A stretch of 64,000 nucleotides of DNA from Dyella_B sp035503745 (GTDB lineage: Bacteria > Pseudomonadota > Gammaproteobacteria > Xanthomonadales > Rhodanobacteraceae). The position numbers and the translations under genes were made by a program. Each line of letters opens with the position of its first letter. Position 1 is the first letter of the stretch. The DNA is taken from positions 1 to 64,000 of the forward strand of contig NZ_DATJTC010000044.1 in NCBI RefSeq assembly GCF_035503745.1, given 5' to 3'. This document shows positions 25,888 to 34,124 of the stretch, piece by piece. The notes under the pieces were generated by a model. That model worked only from the letters and a program-made list of their open reading frames with translations, searched no databases and was not told the origin of the DNA.

Positions 25888-27261
25888 ATGGGCGAACGCT
25901 ACGATGCGGTAGTCATTGGCGCGGGGCAGGCGGGCCCTTCATTGGCCGCGCGCCTTGGCGAATCGGGTCGCAAGGTGGCCGTGATCGAGCGCAAGCTCGC
26001 GGGCGGCACCTGCGTCAACACCGGCTGCATTCCCACCAAAGCCATGGTGGCGAGCGCCTACGTCGCGCACATGGCCCGGCGCGCATCCGATTACGGCGTA
26101 ACAGGCGGCGATATCAACGTCGACATGGATCGCGTCTGGCAACGCACGCGCGGTATTTCCGAGCGTTCGCGCACGGGTGTGGAGAAATGGCTCGAAGGCA
26201 TGCGCAACGTCACGTTGATCCGCGGGCACGCCACGTTCGAATCGCCCAGGGCGTTGCGCGTGGGCGACATGCGTATCGAAGCGGAGCAGTTTTTCCTCGA
26301 CGTCGGCGGCCGCGCCGCCATCCCCGACTTTCCGGGCATCGACAGCGTGCCATACCTTACCAACGTGGGCATGATGGATCTGCGCGAGATGCCGCGTCAT
26401 CTGTTGATCGTCGGCGGCAGCTACATCGGCCTGGAATTTGGCCAGATGTTCCGCCGCTTCGGTGCGCAGGTGAGCATTGTCGAGCGCAGCGAGAGGCTGC
26501 TGCCGCGCGAGGATCCGGAAGTATCCGCCGCCGTGCTCGACCTGCTGCAGGCCGAGGGTATTGAGGTGCATCTTGCGGCCGAATGCATTGAACTGGGCGG
26601 CAGCGCCGGCGATGTGAGCGTAGTGGCGCGTTGCGCGCAACCGCGCCTGGAGGTGCGCGGCACGCATGTGCTGATGGCGACCGGTCGCCGCCCCAATACC
26701 GACATGCTGGGCCTGGACAAGGCCGGCGTTGCCACCGACGAGCGTGGCTACATCATGGTCGACGACCAATGCCGCACAAATGTTGAAGGCATCTGGGCCA
26801 TGGGCGATTGCAACGGCAAGGGCGCCTTCACCCATACCTCGTATAACGATTACGAGATCGTCGCCGCCAATCTGCTGGACAACGAGCCGCGACGCATCAG
26901 CGACCGCATTGAGGCGTACGCACTGTTTACCGATCCACCCCTGGCACGCGTGGGCCTCACCGAACGCGGCGCGCTACAGAAAGGCCACAAGATCCGTGTC
27001 GGCGTGCGCCCGATGGCGCGCGTCGGGCGCGCAGTCGAGCGCGGTGAAACACGCGGCTTCATGAAAGTGGTGGTCGATGAGGACACTCAACGCCTGCTCG
27101 GCGCGACCATCCTTGGCATCAATGGCGACGAGGCCATTCACTGCCTGCTCGACGTGATGTACGCCAAGGCACCCTACAGCACCGTAACGCACGCGGTGCA
27201 TATCCATCCGACCGTAGCCGAACTGCTGCCGACCGCCTTGCAGGATCTGAAAGCGCCTTAG
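25888..27261 (+). CDS. FAD-dependent pyridine nucleotide-disulfide oxidoreductase
   Basis: 457 residues from ATG 25888 (GGACAGG upstream). FAD-binding VIGAGQAGPSLAARL, redox-active disulfide GGTCVNTGCIPTK, NAD(P)-binding IVGGSYIGLEFGQ, second FAD motif IWAMGDCNGKGAFTHTSYND, and the C-terminal dimerisation HPTVAELLPT carrying the His-Glu pair. It belongs with mercuric reductase-like and lipoamide dehydrogenase-like enzymes. No N-terminal heavy-metal domain and no vicinal C-terminal Cys pair, so a mercuric reductase is unlikely. Confidence 0.93.
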   Translation: MGERYDAVVIGAGQAGPSLAARLGESGRKVAVIERKLAGGTCVNTGCIPTKAMVASAYVAHMARRASDYGVTGGDINVDMDRVWQRTRGISERSRTGVEKWLEGMRNVTLIRGHATFESPRALRVGDMRIEAEQFFLDVGGRAAIPDFPGIDSVPYLTNVGMMDLREMPRHLLIVGGSYIGLEFGQMFRRFGAQVSIVERSERLLPREDPEVSAAVLDLLQAEGIEVHLAAECIELGGSAGDVSVVARCAQPRLEVRGTHVLMATGRRPNTDMLGLDKAGVATDERGYIMVDDQCRTNVEGIWAMGDCNGKGAFTHTSYNDYEIVAANLLDNEPRRISDRIEAYALFTDPPLARVGLTERGALQKGHKIRVGVRPMARVGRAVERGETRGFMKVVVDEDTQRLLGATILGINGDEAIHCLLDVMYAKAPYSTVTHAVHIHPTVAELLPTALQDLKAP

Positions 27262-27706
27262 CAACGCGCCAGTGGATGGCTCATTGCTCCCATAGCAACG
27301 GCGAGGGCAGGGTACGGTCCGGGTGCAGGCGATTGAGGCCGTACACCGCGCCTGGCCGTTCATCGGACCCGGCGTGAACGCGGCGCGCGCGACCGCTGAC
27401 AATAGCCACGAAGAAAGAACTCCGGGAGCCGTTGCCCAATCCGTAAGGCATCGGCAAGCATCCCGAAGGCTAGCGAACGACATGTACGCGACGCGCTATA
27501 CCTCGAAGGCACCGCAGCGGTACGATGAGTCCGACGTGTGCAGGTGACGTATATCCTTCGGCCGCCCCGCGGGATGTAACGATGGACCGATCCAGCTGGC
27601 GTAGCCTTTTGGGGGGCTAAACGGCCAGATGCCTTTGACAGCGGACGCATGTGGCCAGGGCCGGCCGGGCAGGGGATTCACATGGTTATCGCAAGGGGCC
27701 AAAGAT
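27262..27706. other. Intergenic region, 445 bp
   Basis: No supported gene, tRNA or clear terminator. It precedes the DUF2235 lipase gene, whose AAGGGG ribosome binding site is at the right edge. Confidence 0.5.
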
Positions 27707-28807
27707 ATGAATCGTCCGGCCGAAGATGCCGCCAAGCGGATCGTTCTCGCTTGCGATGGGACGTGGAACACGCCCGATCAACGTGACAAGGGCGAACGTA
27801 AAAGCTTATGGGCCCGTCTTTTGCGACAGGCGTGCCCTGATTCATCGGAAGAAGCGCCCGAAGGCGACCGCCTTGGCAAACGCAAGCCGACCAATGTCGT
27901 CAAATTGATCCGTGCAGTACTGCCGCGCGATGCGACGGGAAAAGTGCAAGTGTCGTTTTACGACAAAGGCGTCGGTACCCACTGGGGCATCTCCAAGTGG
28001 GTCGAGGGCGCGACCGGTTATGGCATTTCCCGCAACATCATCCAGGCGTATCAGTTCCTGTGCCTCAACTACGAGCCCGGGGACGAGATCTTCATCTTCG
28101 GTTTCAGCCGCGGTGCGTTCACCGCGCGCAGCCTGGTCGGCTTGCTGACGAAAGTGGGCGTATTGCCGAAGGAGCATCTGTTTTTCAGCCCGGAAGCGTA
28201 TGAGCTTTATCGCAAGCAGGCCGACGCGGCGGCATTTCGGGAAAAGCACGGTTGCCGGGACATCAGCATCCGCTTTCTGGGTGTCTTCGATACCGTCGGC
28301 GCGCTTGGCATTCCCGTCGGCATTCTCAACGTCCTCACCCGCCATCTGCATCGGTTCCATGATGTCAGCCTGTCGCCGATCGTCGAGCACGCTTTCCATG
28401 CATTGGCCCTGGACGAGCGACGCAAGCAGTTTGCGCCCACCTTGTGGCGCCCAGATCAATCGGTGTCGCGCGAACGCATGGAGCAGGTCTGGTACGCGGG
28501 CGTCCATTCCAACATCGGCGGCGGCTATCACCCCGATGGCCTTGCCAACATTGCGCTTCATTCGATGAAAAATCGCGCCAAGAAGCTGGGGCTCGCGTTT
28601 GACGAAGCATTTCTCGCCAAGTACCTGGCCAACCCCGAAGGAACCATGCGCGATTCCCGCAGCGGCATTTATCGGCTGACAAGGGCGCTGAAGCGCCAGG
28701 TATTCCAGACGCAGTTTGGCAATGAGCGTATCCATCGCACGGTCCATCAGCGCGAAGAGCGCATGGGCGCCGCGTACAAACCTGACAACCCGGGGGTTGC
28801 GTCATGA
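27707..28807 (+). CDS. DUF2235 alpha/beta-hydrolase, Tle1-like phospholipase
   Basis: 366 residues from ATG 27707. N-terminal RIVLACDGTWN and then the nucleophile motif GFSRGAF (Ser134), LGVFDTVGALGIP (Asp195) and AGVHSNIGGGY (His267) give the full Ser-Asp-His triad of DUF2235 lipases. This family includes type VI lipase effectors of the Tle1 class, but also proteins not tied to secretion. It overlaps the next gene by 4 nt (ATGA). No N-terminal signal or PAAR/VgrG fusion. It lies left of the hcp-vgrG island. Confidence 0.88.
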   Translation: MNRPAEDAAKRIVLACDGTWNTPDQRDKGERKSLWARLLRQACPDSSEEAPEGDRLGKRKPTNVVKLIRAVLPRDATGKVQVSFYDKGVGTHWGISKWVEGATGYGISRNIIQAYQFLCLNYEPGDEIFIFGFSRGAFTARSLVGLLTKVGVLPKEHLFFSPEAYELYRKQADAAAFREKHGCRDISIRFLGVFDTVGALGIPVGILNVLTRHLHRFHDVSLSPIVEHAFHALALDERRKQFAPTLWRPDQSVSRERMEQVWYAGVHSNIGGGYHPDGLANIALHSMKNRAKKLGLAFDEAFLAKYLANPEGTMRDSRSGIYRLTRALKRQVFQTQFGNERIHRTVHQREERMGAAYKPDNPGVAS

Positions 28808-29460
28808 ACACGAACCTCGCTGATGAGACCTCCGGCTACGCACGCGTGCGCGGCCTGTATTACGCGTTCGTCGAATCGACCGACGCGCTGGACGGCAAAA
28901 GGCTGGACGATCGCGCCGGGCTTCCGGAATATTGGCCCGGCATTTTGACGAGGCGCCGCGAAGCGTCCTTGTATGAGCCCACGCATCGCGTCTGGCTCGA
29001 TTGCGTGCGCCGCGATTATTTTCTTGATCTGGACTGGCGCACGGAACCCTGCGAACGGAACAACATCGAGCATGCAAACAAGCGACGCAGACAACTGCTT
29101 GGCATGGACCCCCATCAATTGGCAACGGTATTGCTGCTCACGCACCGTGAGGACGAAGACGGAGCCATGGAGCCGTTGCAAGAGGGATCCTGGCATCGTA
29201 TCGAATTGGGCTCATTCCACGGATTGCCCGTGGTCGTGGCACCGGATTTTGATTTGATCGCGGCGCAGGAGCATTACCTGCGATGGTACGGCGAGGTTAC
29301 CCAGCTGGAGCGCGATTGGCTTGCGAACGTATTCAATGTGGATTTCGTGCCCGATGCGCAATGGGGCGACCGGGGAGGACCGACGCCGCCGCCTTACCCC
29401 CAGGCACCGTCGAAAGACGCCGGGTTCACGTACCCCATCCATCAGCCGCTCAGGAGTTGA
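28804..29460 (+). CDS. Unknown protein translationally coupled to the DUF2235 lipase
   Basis: 218 residues, no signal peptide, no membrane segment, rich in Trp, Tyr, Arg and Asp. Its ATG overlaps the lipase stop (ATGA), implying a stoichiometric partner such as immunity, adaptor or regulatory protein. An LPEYWPGIL segment and a Pro-rich C-terminus (PTPPPYPQAP) are the notable features. A cytoplasmic immunity protein would be unusual for a periplasmic phospholipase, so its role is open. Confidence 0.8.
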   Translation: MNTNLADETSGYARVRGLYYAFVESTDALDGKRLDDRAGLPEYWPGILTRRREASLYEPTHRVWLDCVRRDYFLDLDWRTEPCERNNIEHANKRRRQLLGMDPHQLATVLLLTHREDEDGAMEPLQEGSWHRIELGSFHGLPVVVAPDFDLIAAQEHYLRWYGEVTQLERDWLANVFNVDFVPDAQWGDRGGPTPPPYPQAPSKDAGFTYPIHQPLRS

Positions 29461-29463
29461 CAC

Positions 29464-30369
29464 ATGGCCACGAATACCGCGCCACCTTCCGATGTGGCAA
29501 CCATCATTCCCACGACGGCAAACACCGCCACACTGAAACTGATCGACGCGAGCGTCACGGGTATCAACGGCGTGCGCGTGTTCGACGTCGGGCAGGGCGA
29601 CTGCGTCGGCCTGCGCGATCAAAACGACGACGTTTTCTGTTACGTCGATTATGGCGGCAATGAATACCATCCGGACAACGGCACTCCCAGTCGCACGGCG
29701 ACGCGGCTTCCCGTAAAACCGGGCGCAAGCTATCTGCCCATCATCCTCACGCATTGGGACAAGGATCATTATTGGTCGGCCAACAAGAAAAACCCTTCCG
29801 CGCAGCAATGCGAATGGCTGGTGCCGCGCCAGTGGGTTTCGCCGCAGGCGGCCCGCTTCGCGGCCAAGCTCCCCAACGCCAAATGCTGGCCGGAGTCGAT
29901 CGGTGATCAGGCCAAGTCGTTCGCCGTCGGGGCCGATTTCGCCATCGACATTCGCAAGTGCGCAGCCTTTCCGGCACATACGAACCGGGAAGATCGAAAT
30001 CATTCCGGCCTGGCGATCGTCTTGATCCGCCATCCATCGAGCGATGCAACCCACATGCTTTTACCCGGCGACTGCGCCTTCGACCGCATTCCCAACCTAC
30101 CTGCGAATCTTTCGTTGTGTGCCATCACCGCCTACCACCATGGCGCATCCACGGACTGGCGCACCGCCACCGAGACCACGCTGACGAACGCCGTGGCTTC
30201 GACCCACATGGTGTATTCGTATGGAACGCATCCGCCGGGAACGACAAACCACTACGGGCACCCCAACCGTGCGAACTACCAGATACCAAAGCACAACTGG
30301 GACACCCAGGCGACAACCACCGACGAGGTCAGATCAGCTGGAAATCAGTCCACGGATGTGAATTGGTGA
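29464..30369 (+). CDS. ComEC-like metallo-beta-lactamase-fold hydrolase
   Basis: 301 residues, CAGGAG ribosome binding site. Motifs match the soluble MBL domain of ComEC/Rec2 proteins: VFDVGQGDC near residue 39, LTHWDKDHYWS (the HxDxDH-type metal site), LPGDC, AYHHGA and YGHPN. No membrane helices, so it is a stand-alone hydrolase, perhaps a nuclease or phosphodiesterase. It starts 3 nt after the preceding stop and completes a three-gene operon with the DUF2235 lipase and the unknown protein. The combination is not one I can name. Confidence 0.82.
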   Translation: MATNTAPPSDVATIIPTTANTATLKLIDASVTGINGVRVFDVGQGDCVGLRDQNDDVFCYVDYGGNEYHPDNGTPSRTATRLPVKPGASYLPIILTHWDKDHYWSANKKNPSAQQCEWLVPRQWVSPQAARFAAKLPNAKCWPESIGDQAKSFAVGADFAIDIRKCAAFPAHTNREDRNHSGLAIVLIRHPSSDATHMLLPGDCAFDRIPNLPANLSLCAITAYHHGASTDWRTATETTLTNAVASTHMVYSYGTHPPGTTNHYGHPNRANYQIPKHNWDTQATTTDEVRSAGNQSTDVNW

Positions 30370-30403
30370 CCGATGGGCGCATCGGCGTATCCTTGCCCAC
30401 GCC

Positions 30404-30571
30404 ATGAGCCAGATCGGAAAACCTCCCTGCGAAGACGGCGTCATTCTGTACGGGGCCATCGCCGCGCCTTGTGCGCGGTCGTCTCGGCGCTGGACGTTGT
30501 TGGCGGCCATTCTTGGCTCCAGCCTCGCTTTCATCGACGGCACCGTGGTCAATGTCGCGCTGCCTGCGATG
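30404..30571 (+). pseudogene. N-terminal remnant of a DHA2-type MFS transporter
   Basis: The ATG at 30404 opens 56 residues ending LAFIDGTVVNVALPAM, the first membrane helix and signature of DHA2/EmrB-like drug exporters, preceded by an RRWTLLAAILGSS segment. Homology stops at 30571, where sequence switches to a recombinase remnant. The matching C-terminus appears 7.5 kb downstream at ~38121-38387 on the same strand. Confidence 0.72.
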
Positions 30572-30586
30572 CCTTTGCTAGCGGCG

Positions 30587-31061
30587 GCCGGCGACGCAGC
30601 GAGGTGGCCGCCGCGGATCTGCGCGACCTGCGGCGACTGGAGGAGCGCGTGTACGTTTACCACCTGTCGCACAGCAAAACGCAGCAGGCGGGCTCCAGCA
30701 CCCAGTCGACGCCAGACAAGCCGATCGCGGGTGCGGCAGCCGATGCGCTGACCGCTTGGCTCGTCGCATCCGGACTGACCGAGGGGCCGATTTTTCGCCG
30801 CTTATGGAAGACACGCATCGGTGAAGGTCTCCCCCTGTGGCGGTCGGTGCGATCGTGCAACGGCGTGCGGCAAAAGCGAAGCTGGAGGGTGACTTCGCTG
30901 GGCAAAGCTTGCGTTCAGGCTTCATCACCGAAGGCGGTCGCCGCAGTGTGGCGCTGATGACGATGACCGAGCCCCACGTCGTAGCCGGCGTGATCGGCTA
31001 TTTCCATGCCGGCGGGGTCACCGACAATCCCGCTGCGCGGTTACGGGACGACGGCGCCTGA
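30587..31061 (+). pseudogene. Tyrosine recombinase/integrase remnant, truncated and frameshifted
   Basis: Frame 1 from ~30587 encodes RRRSEVAAADLRDL, YHLSHSKTQQAG and EGPIFRRLWKTRIG, the catalytic domain of a phage-type integrase. The frame then shifts by one at the C5 run 30831-30835 and continues as AIVQRRAAKAKLEGDF, SLRSGFITEGG and VIGYFHAGG, the last carrying the active-site Tyr. The N-terminal half is missing, and the usual HxLR is QSLR here. Clearly inactive. Confidence 0.8.
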
Positions 31062-31113
31062 TGATGAATTCTATCGATGTCAAGAATGCTCTTGCTGGGT
31101 GACAAAAGGGCAT

Positions 31114-31151
31114 CGGGCAATGGGTTGCCCGATCGGGCAACCCATTGCCCG
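31114..31151. promoter_or_regulatory. Perfect 38-bp palindrome upstream of hcp
   Basis: CGGGCAATGGGTTGCCCGA plus its exact complement form a perfect inverted repeat of 19 + 19 bp. Each arm contains the smaller palindromic motif GGGCAAtgggTTGCCC. Its centre lies ~193 bp upstream of the sigma-54 promoter, a normal distance for a bacterial enhancer-binding-protein site. Confidence 0.7.
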
Positions 31152-31187
31152 GTCCGATTTCAATAAAATCAGCATCTTGAAAACAAA

Positions 31188-31205
31188 CGGGCAATCCATT
31201 GCCCG
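31188..31205. promoter_or_regulatory. Second, shorter copy of the hcp upstream palindrome
   Basis: CGGGCAAT-CC-ATTGCCCG, an inverted repeat of 8 bp arms, repeats the arms of the 38-bp palindrome 74 bp (centre to centre ~64 bp) closer to hcp. The shared CGGGCAAT/ATTGCCCG half-sites point to one regulator binding both. Confidence 0.6.
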
Positions 31206-31324
31206 ATTTCCCCCGAAAAATGCGGCGTTTCTTGTAGCAAGTGCGCATGTCACTGCGACAACATGTCGCCCCATCCTGTTTTAATCCTTTTATATTCAAT
31301 ATCTTGGATGATGTTGTGCCGCGT

Positions 31325-31339
31325 TGGCACGGCAGTTGC
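31325..31339 (+). promoter_or_regulatory. Sigma-54 (RpoN) promoter of the hcp operon
   Basis: TGGCACGGCAGTTGC matches the -24/-12 consensus TGGCAC-N5-TTGC at every position. The initiating base would be near 31351, leaving a ~65-nt leader before the hcp ATG at 31417. Sigma-54 control of hcp/vgrG operons is well established in other proteobacteria. Confidence 0.75.
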
Positions 31340-31416
31340 CCATAGCCCCATGGTCATCCCCCCACGGATGGCACGGCCGGCCATCCGGTCCGCCGCGACA
31401 ACAAAGGACCTCTGTT

Positions 31417-31899
31417 ATGCCAACGCCCGCCTATATCAGCATCACCGGTAAGACCCAGGGCAATATCACCGAGGGGGCCTTCACCGCCGACTCCGTCGGC
31501 AACGTCTACGTGGAAGGTCACGAAGACCAGATCCTGGTGCAGGAAATCGAGCACCGCGTCACCACACCGACCGATCCGCAGAGCGGCCAGCCGTCGGGCC
31601 AGCGCGTGCACAAGCCGCCGATGTATCAGTCGCTCGCCTCCAGTGAAATGCTGCCGAAGGTGGAAGTGCAGTGGTTCCGCACCTCGGTCGATGGCAAGCA
31701 GGAGCACTTCTTCACCACCCAGCTCGAAGACGCCACCATCGTCGACATCACCACCGTATTGCCGCACGCGCAAGATGCGTCGAAGTCGGACTACACCCAG
31801 CCGATCAAGGTGGCGCTGGCCTACCGCAAGATCTCTTGGACGCACGCCATCGCTGGCACCGAGGCATCGGACGACTGGCGCAAGCCGATGGAAGCCTAA
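31417..31899 (+). CDS. hcp: Hcp-family type VI secretion tube protein
   Basis: 160 residues from ATG 31417 (AAAGGA upstream). Family features: MPTPAYISITGKTQGNITEG at the start, EDQILVQEIEHRV, LASSEMLPKVEVQWFR, and C-terminal YRKISWTHAIAGTEASDDW. Hcp hexamers stack to form the inner tube and carry small effectors. First gene of the hcp-vgrG-chaperone-immunity-effector-PAAR run, driven by the sigma-54 promoter upstream. Confidence 0.93.
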   Translation: MPTPAYISITGKTQGNITEGAFTADSVGNVYVEGHEDQILVQEIEHRVTTPTDPQSGQPSGQRVHKPPMYQSLASSEMLPKVEVQWFRTSVDGKQEHFFTTQLEDATIVDITTVLPHAQDASKSDYTQPIKVALAYRKISWTHAIAGTEASDDWRKPMEA

Positions 31900-31997
31900 G
31901 CACGTGAAGGGACAGCGCGATCCGTCTGGCCACCGGCCGCGCTGTCGTTGGATTTCAGGACCATCGAATGCCGTATCACGGCTCGCCAGGAGGCTCC

Positions 31998-34124
31998 ATG
32001 CCGCGTCAATCCGATCTGCGTTTCACCTTCGCCGCCACGTCCGGCGGCAGGACCAAGCTCCCTGCCTTTGATGTCGTGAGTTTTGAGTTGTGCGAGGCCC
32101 TGTCCGAACCGTTCGCGCTGACATTGGAATTATCCAGCACCGATTCCGCCATCGATTTCGGTGCGGTCCTCGACCAGCCCTACCTGTTCACCCTGTGGCT
32201 CGGCGAACAGGTCGTGCGTTATGTCCACGGTCTGGTATCGCGTTTTGAACAGGGGACCACCGGCCATCGTCGCACCCGCTACTGCGCCGTGATGGAGCCG
32301 CAGCTTGCGCGTGCCGGCCTACGCAGCGACTGGCGCATCTTCCAGCAACAGACCGTGCCGCAGATTCTGCAAACGGTGCTCAAGCGCTCCGGCATCACCG
32401 ACACCGAGCAGCGCCTCTTCAAAGATCACCTGCCGCGCGAATATTGCGTGCAGCCAGGTGAGACCGATCTGGACTTCCTGGCGCGCCTCAGCGCCGAGGA
32501 AGGTCTGTACTTCGCATTCACCCATAGCGAGCATGGCCATCGCCTGATTCAGGGCGACATGCTGTATACGCACGGCGTCATCCCGGGCGGTCCGGTGACC
32601 TGCAACGCCACGCCCGGTGGCGATCAGGACGAACCGTGCCTGTGGTCCTTCCGTTACTCCGAGCAGGTGCGGACCGCCGCGCAAACCCAGAAGGACTACA
32701 CCTTCAAACACCCCAGGTACGGTCAAAGCCATACCAGCAGTGGCGTCAACCTCGATCATCAAGGCCGCGACTACGAGCGCTACGACTACCCCGGCCGCTA
32801 CAAACAGGACGAAGCCGGTAAGCCCTTCACGCAGACGCGTCTGTTGGCCCTGCGTCGTGATGCGCAACTCGCTCTCGTCGAAGGCGACGACGCACGCCTG
32901 CAACCCGGCCTGGCGTTTGACCTGCAAGGCCACCCGCGCGAGGACTGGAACAGCGGTTGGCGCACCGTGCGCATGGTGCACACCGGCACCCAGACCACCA
33001 GCCAGGAAGAGGATGCTGCCGACGCCACGGTCGGCACCCACTACCACTACGAAGCGCAGATCATTCCCGATCGCGTCGAGTGGAAGGCCCCGCTGCACCC
33101 GAAGCCGCGCATCGACGGCCCCCAAATGGCCACCGTCGTCGGTCCCAAGAACGAAGAAATTTTCACGGACGAATTCGGCCGCGTGAAAGTACAGTTCCCG
33201 TGGGATCGCGAAGGCAACAACGACGAGCACAGCAGCTGCTGGATACGCGTCAGCCAGAACTGGGCCGGTGCCGCCTGGGGCCATATGGCCATCCCGCGGA
33301 TCGGCCAGGAAGTGATCGTCAGCTACGTGGACGGCGACTGCGATCAGCCGATCATTACCGGCCGTACCTACCCCGCAACGAATCCGCCGCCCTACGTCCT
33401 GCCACGCCACAAAACGCGCATGACCATCAAAAGCCAGACCCACAAGGGCAAGGGCTACAACGAACTGCGCTTCGAGGACGAAAAAGATCAGGAAGAAATC
33501 TTCGTCCACGCGCAGAAGGACCAGAACATCGTCGTCAACCACGACGAAACGACGCAGATCGGCCACGACCGCAAAGAAAACGTCGAGCACGACGAAACGA
33601 TCACCATCGGCCACGACCGCACCGAGAGCGTGGGCAACGATGAGCAGGTGACCATTGGCAAAGACCGTCGCCACCAGATCGGGCAGGACGCGTTCCTCAG
33701 CATCGAGCGCAACCACGCGCTAAGCATTGGCAAGGATCGCGTCGAAACGGTAGGCAATCACCGCAAGGACCAGACCACGGCCAACCACCTCATCGAGGTG
33801 GGCGGCCATGTCGAACACACCGTGCAAGGCCACCACAAGCTAAGCGCGGGAAAAAGCATCGAGCGGCAGACGCAGCGGTATCAATTGCAAGCGGGCGAAG
33901 TCGCCGTCATCCGAGGGCCCGGCGGCACCATCAGGATCGACGATGGTGGCATCACGCTCGAAGGTGTGGCCATCCATTTTAAAGGCCCGGTCCAGATGCA
34001 GGGCGAGGGTACGGGCAACCTGTTCGGCATACGCGGCACCCCAAATGTCGGGGCCGATAGTGATTTCTGCCTGGAGTGTTTCCTCCATGCCGCCGCCATG
34101 GGTGGCGGGTTGGTGCCCGCATGA
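31998..34124 (+). CDS. vgrG: VgrG (TssI) type VI spike protein
   Basis: 708 residues; AGGAGG seven bases before ATG 31998 decides the start over 31968. Gp27-like N-terminal half (FELCEALSEPFALTLELSS, REYCVQPGETDLDFLARLSA), gp5 OB-fold (DEFGRVKVQFPWDREG, SCWIRVSQNWAGAAWG), then a beta-helical needle of repeated His/Asp/Glu motifs (IGHDRKENVEHDETITIGHD) and a DUF2345-like end. No C-terminal enzymatic extension, so cargo is recruited through the DUF4123 adaptor and PAAR gene that follow. Overlaps the next gene by 4 nt. Confidence 0.95.
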   Translation: MPRQSDLRFTFAATSGGRTKLPAFDVVSFELCEALSEPFALTLELSSTDSAIDFGAVLDQPYLFTLWLGEQVVRYVHGLVSRFEQGTTGHRRTRYCAVMEPQLARAGLRSDWRIFQQQTVPQILQTVLKRSGITDTEQRLFKDHLPREYCVQPGETDLDFLARLSAEEGLYFAFTHSEHGHRLIQGDMLYTHGVIPGGPVTCNATPGGDQDEPCLWSFRYSEQVRTAAQTQKDYTFKHPRYGQSHTSSGVNLDHQGRDYERYDYPGRYKQDEAGKPFTQTRLLALRRDAQLALVEGDDARLQPGLAFDLQGHPREDWNSGWRTVRMVHTGTQTTSQEEDAADATVGTHYHYEAQIIPDRVEWKAPLHPKPRIDGPQMATVVGPKNEEIFTDEFGRVKVQFPWDREGNNDEHSSCWIRVSQNWAGAAWGHMAIPRIGQEVIVSYVDGDCDQPIITGRTYPATNPPPYVLPRHKTRMTIKSQTHKGKGYNELRFEDEKDQEEIFVHAQKDQNIVVNHDETTQIGHDRKENVEHDETITIGHDRTESVGNDEQVTIGKDRRHQIGQDAFLSIERNHALSIGKDRVETVGNHRKDQTTANHLIEVGGHVEHTVQGHHKLSAGKSIERQTQRYQLQAGEVAVIRGPGGTIRIDDGGITLEGVAIHFKGPVQMQGEGTGNLFGIRGTPNVGADSDFCLECFLHAAAMGGGLVPA

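Noticed and set aside
25888..27261. Mercuric reductase (merA)
   Set aside because: No N-terminal metal-binding domain, no C-terminal vicinal Cys pair and no mer neighbours.
27262..27706. tRNA or small RNA gene in the gap before the DUF2235 operon
   Set aside because: No cloverleaf, no CCA end and no promoter-terminator pair could be recognised.
32319..33716. 465-codon minus-strand frame within vgrG
   Set aside because: Shadow of the vgrG reading frame; Val/Ala/Asp-rich without motifs.
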